Below are positions 57,314 to 64,000 of a DNA stretch of 64,000 bases, piece by piece. Positions within the stretch are counted from its first letter, which is position 1. Each line of letters starts with the position of its first letter. Below the pieces are notes generated by a model. The model was given only the letters and a program-made list of their open reading frames with translations. It was not told the DNA's origin and searched no databases. Position numbers and translations under genes: made by a program. The stretch spans positions 1 to 64,000 of the forward strand of contig JACKLP010000008.1 of assembly GCA_024235875.1 (NCBI GenBank), in the 5' to 3' direction. Origin of the DNA: Burkholderiaceae bacterium (lineage in GTDB: Bacteria > Pseudomonadota > Gammaproteobacteria > Burkholderiales > Burkholderiaceae_E).

Positions 57314-58311
57314 GCTGCCTGTCTCCCCCAGGCACCGGCATCGTTGGCCGGTGCGTGCGCGAACAGCGTATCGATCGAGTCGAGTTGTGCCTGCGCATCG
57401 TTGATCTCGTAGAACCGGGCGAGGAACTCGTGCGCCCCCGCGCGTGCCCCCAAGTACCAGCCCACGTGTTTGCGCGCGGTGCGTACGCCGGCGACTTCAC
57501 CGTGAAACGCGTAGTGATCGAGCAAGTGAGCGCGAAGCACGGCCCGGATCTCGGCTGGTTGCGGTGGTGGCAGGCGCTCGCCGGTCGCCAGATAGTGGGC
57601 GATCTCGCGAAACAGCCAAGGCCGACCCTGTGCGGCGCGGCCGATCATCACGGCATCGGCGCCGGTCTGCGCCAGAACCGCCCGTGCCTTTTCCGGCGAA
57701 TCGATGTCGCCGTTGGCCACCACCGGCACGGCCACCGATGCCTTGACTTCGGCGATCGTGTGGTACTCGGCTTCGCCCTGATAGCGACAGGCCCGGCTGC
57801 GGCCGTGGACGGCGATCATGGCGGCGCCCGCGTCCGCGGCTGCGCGCGCGAGCCGCGGTGCGTTCCGCGAGCGCAGATCGGGGCCGGTGCGCATCTTCAC
57901 GGTTACCGGAACGCTCACGGCGCGGGCGACGGACTCGATGATTCGTAACGCCAGTGTTTCGTCGGCCATCAGGGCGGATCCGGCCTGCAGGTTGCAGACC
58001 TTCTTGGCCGGGCAGCCCATGTTGATGTCGATGACCTGGGCGCCGCGCTCCACGTTGAACCGTGCCGCCTCGGCCATCATGGCGGGGTCGGCGCCGGCGA
58101 TCTGCACTGCCCGTGGCTCGATCTCTCCGGCGTGGTCGATTCGCCGTGCCGTCTTGACCGAGTGCCAGAGCCGCGGATTGGACGCCGCCATCTCGGAGAC
58201 CGCGTAGCCTGCACCCAGCCGCTTGCACAATTGCCTGAACGGTCGATCGGTGACACCGGCCATGGGCGCGACGAAGACCGGATTCGGCAGCTTGAATGGA
58301 CCGAGTTGCAT
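57310..58311 (-). CDS. dusB: tRNA dihydrouridine synthase DusB
   Basis: 333-aa FMN enzyme from ATG 58309-58311 (MQLGPFKLPNPVFVAPMAGV), which matches the family N-terminus; an ATG at 58404 adds 31 atypical residues. The catalytic Cys lies in INMGCPAKKVCN, the phosphate loop in VIGRAAQGRPWLF, and the C-terminal helical tRNA-binding domain includes HVGWYLGARAG. It reduces uridines in tRNA. First gene of the dusB-fis pair; weak ribosome site. Confidence 0.93.
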   Translation of the reverse strand: MQLGPFKLPNPVFVAPMAGVTDRPFRQLCKRLGAGYAVSEMAASNPRLWHSVKTARRIDHAGEIEPRAVQIAGADPAMMAEAARFNVERGAQVIDINMGCPAKKVCNLQAGSALMADETLALRIIESVARAVSVPVTVKMRTGPDLRSRNAPRLARAAADAGAAMIAVHGRSRACRYQGEAEYHTIAEVKASVAVPVVANGDIDSPEKARAVLAQTGADAVMIGRAAQGRPWLFREIAHYLATGERLPPPQPAEIRAVLRAHLLDHYAFHGEVAGVRTARKHVGWYLGARAGAHEFLARFYEINDAQAQLDSIDTLFAHAPANDAGAWGRQAA

Positions 58312-58432
58312 CGGGGAGGCGGGCGGCAGAGGTGGTTCGGGCGCCGATTCTAGCGAAAACCGGCTGCTCAATAAATGTGCACTGCGGCGTGGCAGCCGCA
58401 GCATCGCCCCCGCCCCCGGCCCGCGCGGGGGG

Positions 58433-61544
<3,112 letters not shown>

Positions 61545-61581
61545 GGCAGGACGGGGCGGTCGGGGCGCTATATGCTGCGCC

Positions 61582-61587
61582 TATAAT
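61582..61587 (+). promoter_or_regulatory. Consensus -10 element upstream of lptD
   Basis: A perfect TATAAT occurs in the divergent amgK-lptD gap, 40 bp before an in-frame ATG (61627) and 154 bp before the chosen GTG. No good -35 is seen 17 bp upstream (GTCGGG), so an activator or alternative sigma might be needed. Confidence 0.45.
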
Positions 61588-61740
61588 AGTCGATCCGTCA
61601 CAGGCATCGTCGTCCCCACCGGGCCGATGCCGTACGCGCCACGCGGTGCGCGTCCCCACGGTCACCAGCCGCATGCAGACGAACAAACAGCCGGGAATCC
61701 ACCCGACGCGCCTGCGTCGCTCAACGTGCCGATCCGGATC

Positions 61741-64000
61741 GTGAGCCGGCGAATCGGCAGGCTCGTTCAGGCCGCATCGAAACGCTTGCCGCACCGGCAT
61801 CCGTTGGCGCTGGCGTTGGCGGCGGGTCTGTTGGTCTCTCTTGGCTGGCTTCCGAACGACGCACGGGGCGCGGACGGTGACGCGCCGCCCACTGGCAAGG
61901 GCTTCGTGTTGCGCCTGGCTCCGCGCCTGGAGATACCCGACGAGGCGCAGCGCTCGGGGGCGTCGGTCTATGCGATCGGAGATCGCGTCCAGACCGATTC
62001 CGGCAAGGTCACGGTACTTCAGGGGCATGCGGAGCTACGCAGTCCCGGAACCGTCGTGCGCGCCGATCGCATCGAGTACGACCACGCGGTCGATCAGGTC
62101 ACGGCGACCGGCAAGGTGCGCGTCTTTCGCGAGGGCACCCGATTCGTCGGCGATCGGCTCACGCTGCAGCTCGACCGCGACCAGGGCAGCTTCCAGTCGC
62201 CGATCTACGAGATTCCGGCCTTTGGCGGGCGTGGACGGGCGAGTCGGGTCGATTTCCTCGGACCCAAACGCGTTTTGCTCAAGGAAGCGACCTATTCGAC
62301 TTGCGAACCCCAGCCGCCCGATGGGCACCTGGACTGGTATCTGCGAGCCGAATCCCTGCAGCTCGATCAGGAGAACGGCGAGGGCTGGGGCCGATCGGCC
62401 AGTGTCTACTTCAAGGGCCTCAAGGTCCTGGCCGTGCCGGCATTTGCTTTCCCGCTCGGGGATCAGCGACGTAGCGGCTTTCTCGCGCCATCGATCGGCG
62501 TTTCGTCGACCACCGGGCTCGACGTGGTCACGCCGTACTACTGGAACATCGCACCGAACCGCGACCTGACGATCTATCCGCGCGTGATGACTCGCCGAGG
62601 GCTCCAGATCGGCGCCGACTACCGGTTCCTGGACCGAGCCTATCGAGGCGAAACGCGGGTGGAATGGACGCCCTGGGATCGGAAGACCGGTGGCGGACGC
62701 CATTTCTATTCGCTGCGCAACCAGATCCTGGATCTTGGCGGTTGGCAGGGGCTGCTCAACATCAAGGGCGTTTCCGACGACAACTACTTCGTCGATTTCT
62801 CGCGCACCATCGTTGCCACGTCGGAGCGCTCGCTGCCGCGAGACATTCTGTTCACTCGCGGCGTCGGCGACTGGACCCTGCTGGCGCGCGCATCGACCTG
62901 GCAGAACATTCTCGATGCCCGGGACGCGCCGCCTTACGAGCGCCTGCCCCAGCTCCAGGCCCAGCATCTGGCGCTGGACCGGGCCGGTGGATTGGATTTC
63001 GACACGCTCTTCGACGTGACCTCGTTCACGCGGCCATTGGCGAACTCGCCCGAGGGGATTCGCGCATTCGTCAATCCCAAGGTCAGCTTTCCGGTGCGCC
63101 GGGCCGGCTGGTTCGTGGTGCCGGCCGCTTCGCTGCATGCGACGACCTACAGCCTGACGACGAACCCGGCCGGCGCCACCACGCTGAATCGCGTGGTACC
63201 GACCGGCTCGCTCGACGCGGGGCTGATCTTCGAGCGCAAGACCCGGCTGCTCGGGCGCGATGCGATCCAGACCCTCGAGCCACGGCTGTTCTATGCGCGC
63301 TCGGCATACCGGGACCAGTCGCAGTTTCCGGTGTTCGACTCCGGTACGGCGGATTTCAATTTTGCTCAGCTCTTTTCGACCAACACCTTCGTGGGCAACG
63401 ATCGGATCGCCGATGTCCACCAGCTCACCACCGCGCTCGTTTCGCGGGTGATCGATCCGAACGACGGCGCGCAGCGATTCCGCGGCGCGATTGGTCAGCG
63501 GACCTACTTCAGCCGCCAGCGCGTGACCCTGCCCGGCGGGACCGCGCCGACCGACCGGCGCAGCGACATCCTGCTTGCGGCGAGTGCCGAGCTGGGCAAC
63601 GGCCATAGTTTCGATGCCGGGCTGCAGTACAGTGTTCGCGACTCCCGACTGCCGCGTGGCAACTTCCAGTGGCGCTATCACGCGAGTGACGGCCGCATCC
63701 TGAATGTCGGCGTGCGACATGTGCACCAGGAACTGGGGCAGATCGACACCTCATGGCGATGGCCGATCGCACCGCGGTGGACCTCTCTGGGCAGACTCAA
63801 CTATTCGTGGCTGCGCTCGACGATCGACCCGGTCACACTGACCGTGGTTCCGGCGCAGCGCGGCGTGATCGAGAGCGTGTTCGGTTTCGAGTACCGTCAA
63901 GACTGCTGGACGACCCGGTTCGTCGTGCAGCGCTACATCGCGGCGCCCTCGAATGTGACCACGACAGGATTGTTCCTGCAGCTCGAGCTACGCGGCGTCG
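61741..64000 (+). CDS. lptD: LPS-assembly outer-membrane protein LptD (3' end beyond window)
   Basis: About 753 residues are present. After an N-terminal hydrophobic signal (PLALALAAGLLVSLGWLP), the periplasmic OstA/LptA-like jellyroll contains ADRIEYDHAVDQVTATGKVRV (about residue 120). The rest is beta-barrel with strands such as SAGVSSTTGLDVVTPYYWN and the closing FLQLELRGV at the window edge, so only a short C-terminus is missing. It inserts LPS with LptE. GTG 61741 gives a usable signal peptide; GTG 61726 and ATG 61627 extend the ORF, so the start is uncertain. Downstream surA/pdxA would be expected but lie outside. Confidence 0.87.
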   Translation, partial: MSRRIGRLVQAASKRLPHRHPLALALAAGLLVSLGWLPNDARGADGDAPPTGKGFVLRLAPRLEIPDEAQRSGASVYAIGDRVQTDSGKVTVLQGHAELRSPGTVVRADRIEYDHAVDQVTATGKVRVFREGTRFVGDRLTLQLDRDQGSFQSPIYEIPAFGGRGRASRVDFLGPKRVLLKEATYSTCEPQPPDGHLDWYLRAESLQLDQENGEGWGRSASVYFKGLKVLAVPAFAFPLGDQRRSGFLAPSIGVSSTTGLDVVTPYYWNIAPNRDLTIYPRVMTRRGLQIGADYRFLDRAYRGETRVEWTPWDRKTGGGRHFYSLRNQILDLGGWQGLLNIKGVSDDNYFVDFSRTIVATSERSLPRDILFTRGVGDWTLLARASTWQNILDARDAPPYERLPQLQAQHLALDRAGGLDFDTLFDVTSFTRPLANSPEGIRAFVNPKVSFPVRRAGWFVVPAASLHATTYSLTTNPAGATTLNRVVPTGSLDAGLIFERKTRLLGRDAIQTLEPRLFYARSAYRDQSQFPVFDSGTADFNFAQLFSTNTFVGNDRIADVHQLTTALVSRVIDPNDGAQRFRGAIGQRTYFSRQRVTLPGGTAPTDRRSDILLAASAELGNGHSFDAGLQYSVRDSRLPRGNFQWRYHASDGRILNVGVRHVHQELGQIDTSWRWPIAPRWTSLGRLNYSWLRSTIDPVTLTVVPAQRGVIESVFGFEYRQDCWTTRFVVQRYIAAPSNVTTTGLFLQLELRGV

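Overview
The window is GC-rich throughout and looks like a betaproteobacterial, probably Burkholderiales, chromosome. The main evidence is the right third: cpoB-pal-tolB-tolA-tolR-tolQ-ybgC, a rhomboid protease, ruvB-ruvA-ruvC, purH, fis, dusB, pepP, murU, amgK and divergent lptD. murU and amgK are a cell-wall recycling pair, and lptD implies a Gram-negative outer membrane. No rRNA, phage, integrase, transposase or CRISPR array was seen.

Layout. 1-2.4 kb (minus): a TRAP-type solute-binding protein, cut by the window edge, and a Rieske ring-hydroxylating oxygenase (alpha and beta subunits, 4-bp overlap). 2.4-7.3 kb (minus): rhlE-type RNA helicase, then a tightly packed metallo-beta-lactamase-fold hydrolase, cupin and ABC-F ATPase uup. 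7.6-15.6 kb (plus): an M20 peptidase, a class I PPK2 polyphosphate kinase, and a three-gene 2-oxoacid:acceptor oxidoreductase operon (GltD-like iron-sulfur flavoprotein, fused gamma-alpha subunit, beta subunit). 15.6-17.7 kb: a LysR regulator and a divergent small protein, with three related long palindromic elements in the two convergent intergenic gaps. 17.7-21.9 kb: a divergent aromatic-catabolism cluster resembling part of the homoprotocatechuate (hpa) pathway. It has a MarR regulator gene and a near-consensus promoter overlapped by a perfect 12-bp palindrome. 22.0-23.7 kb: thioredoxin 2, a possible 39-aa membrane peptide and an epoxide-hydrolase-like alpha/beta hydrolase.

23.8-39.3 kb (minus): one 14.2-kb gene for a 4743-residue LEPR-XLL/DUF4347 surface-type protein with six beta-helix modules and a cadherin-like tail, preceded by a LuxR-type regulator on the same strand. 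39.5-42.4 kb: a UxaA-family sugar-acid dehydratase convergent with a Tm-1-like ATP-binding protein, overlapping by 11 bp. 42.7-46.1 kb: a lipoprotein with an N,N-dimethylformamidase-beta-like domain and a long Pro/Ala/Thr tail encoded by in-frame tandem repeats, and a secreted protein of unknown function with its own promoter.

Functional threads. The Tol-Pal machine maintains the envelope, with CpoB and YbgC encoded alongside it. MurU and AmgK recycle MurNAc, and LptD inserts LPS. RuvABC resolves Holliday junctions, and dusB-fis form the usual pair. The left half is accessory metabolism: aromatic ring oxidation and cleavage products, and 2-oxoacid oxidation. The least explained items are the palindrome family, the giant adhesin-like protein with its adjacent regulator, the repeat-tailed lipoprotein, and the orphan secreted protein.
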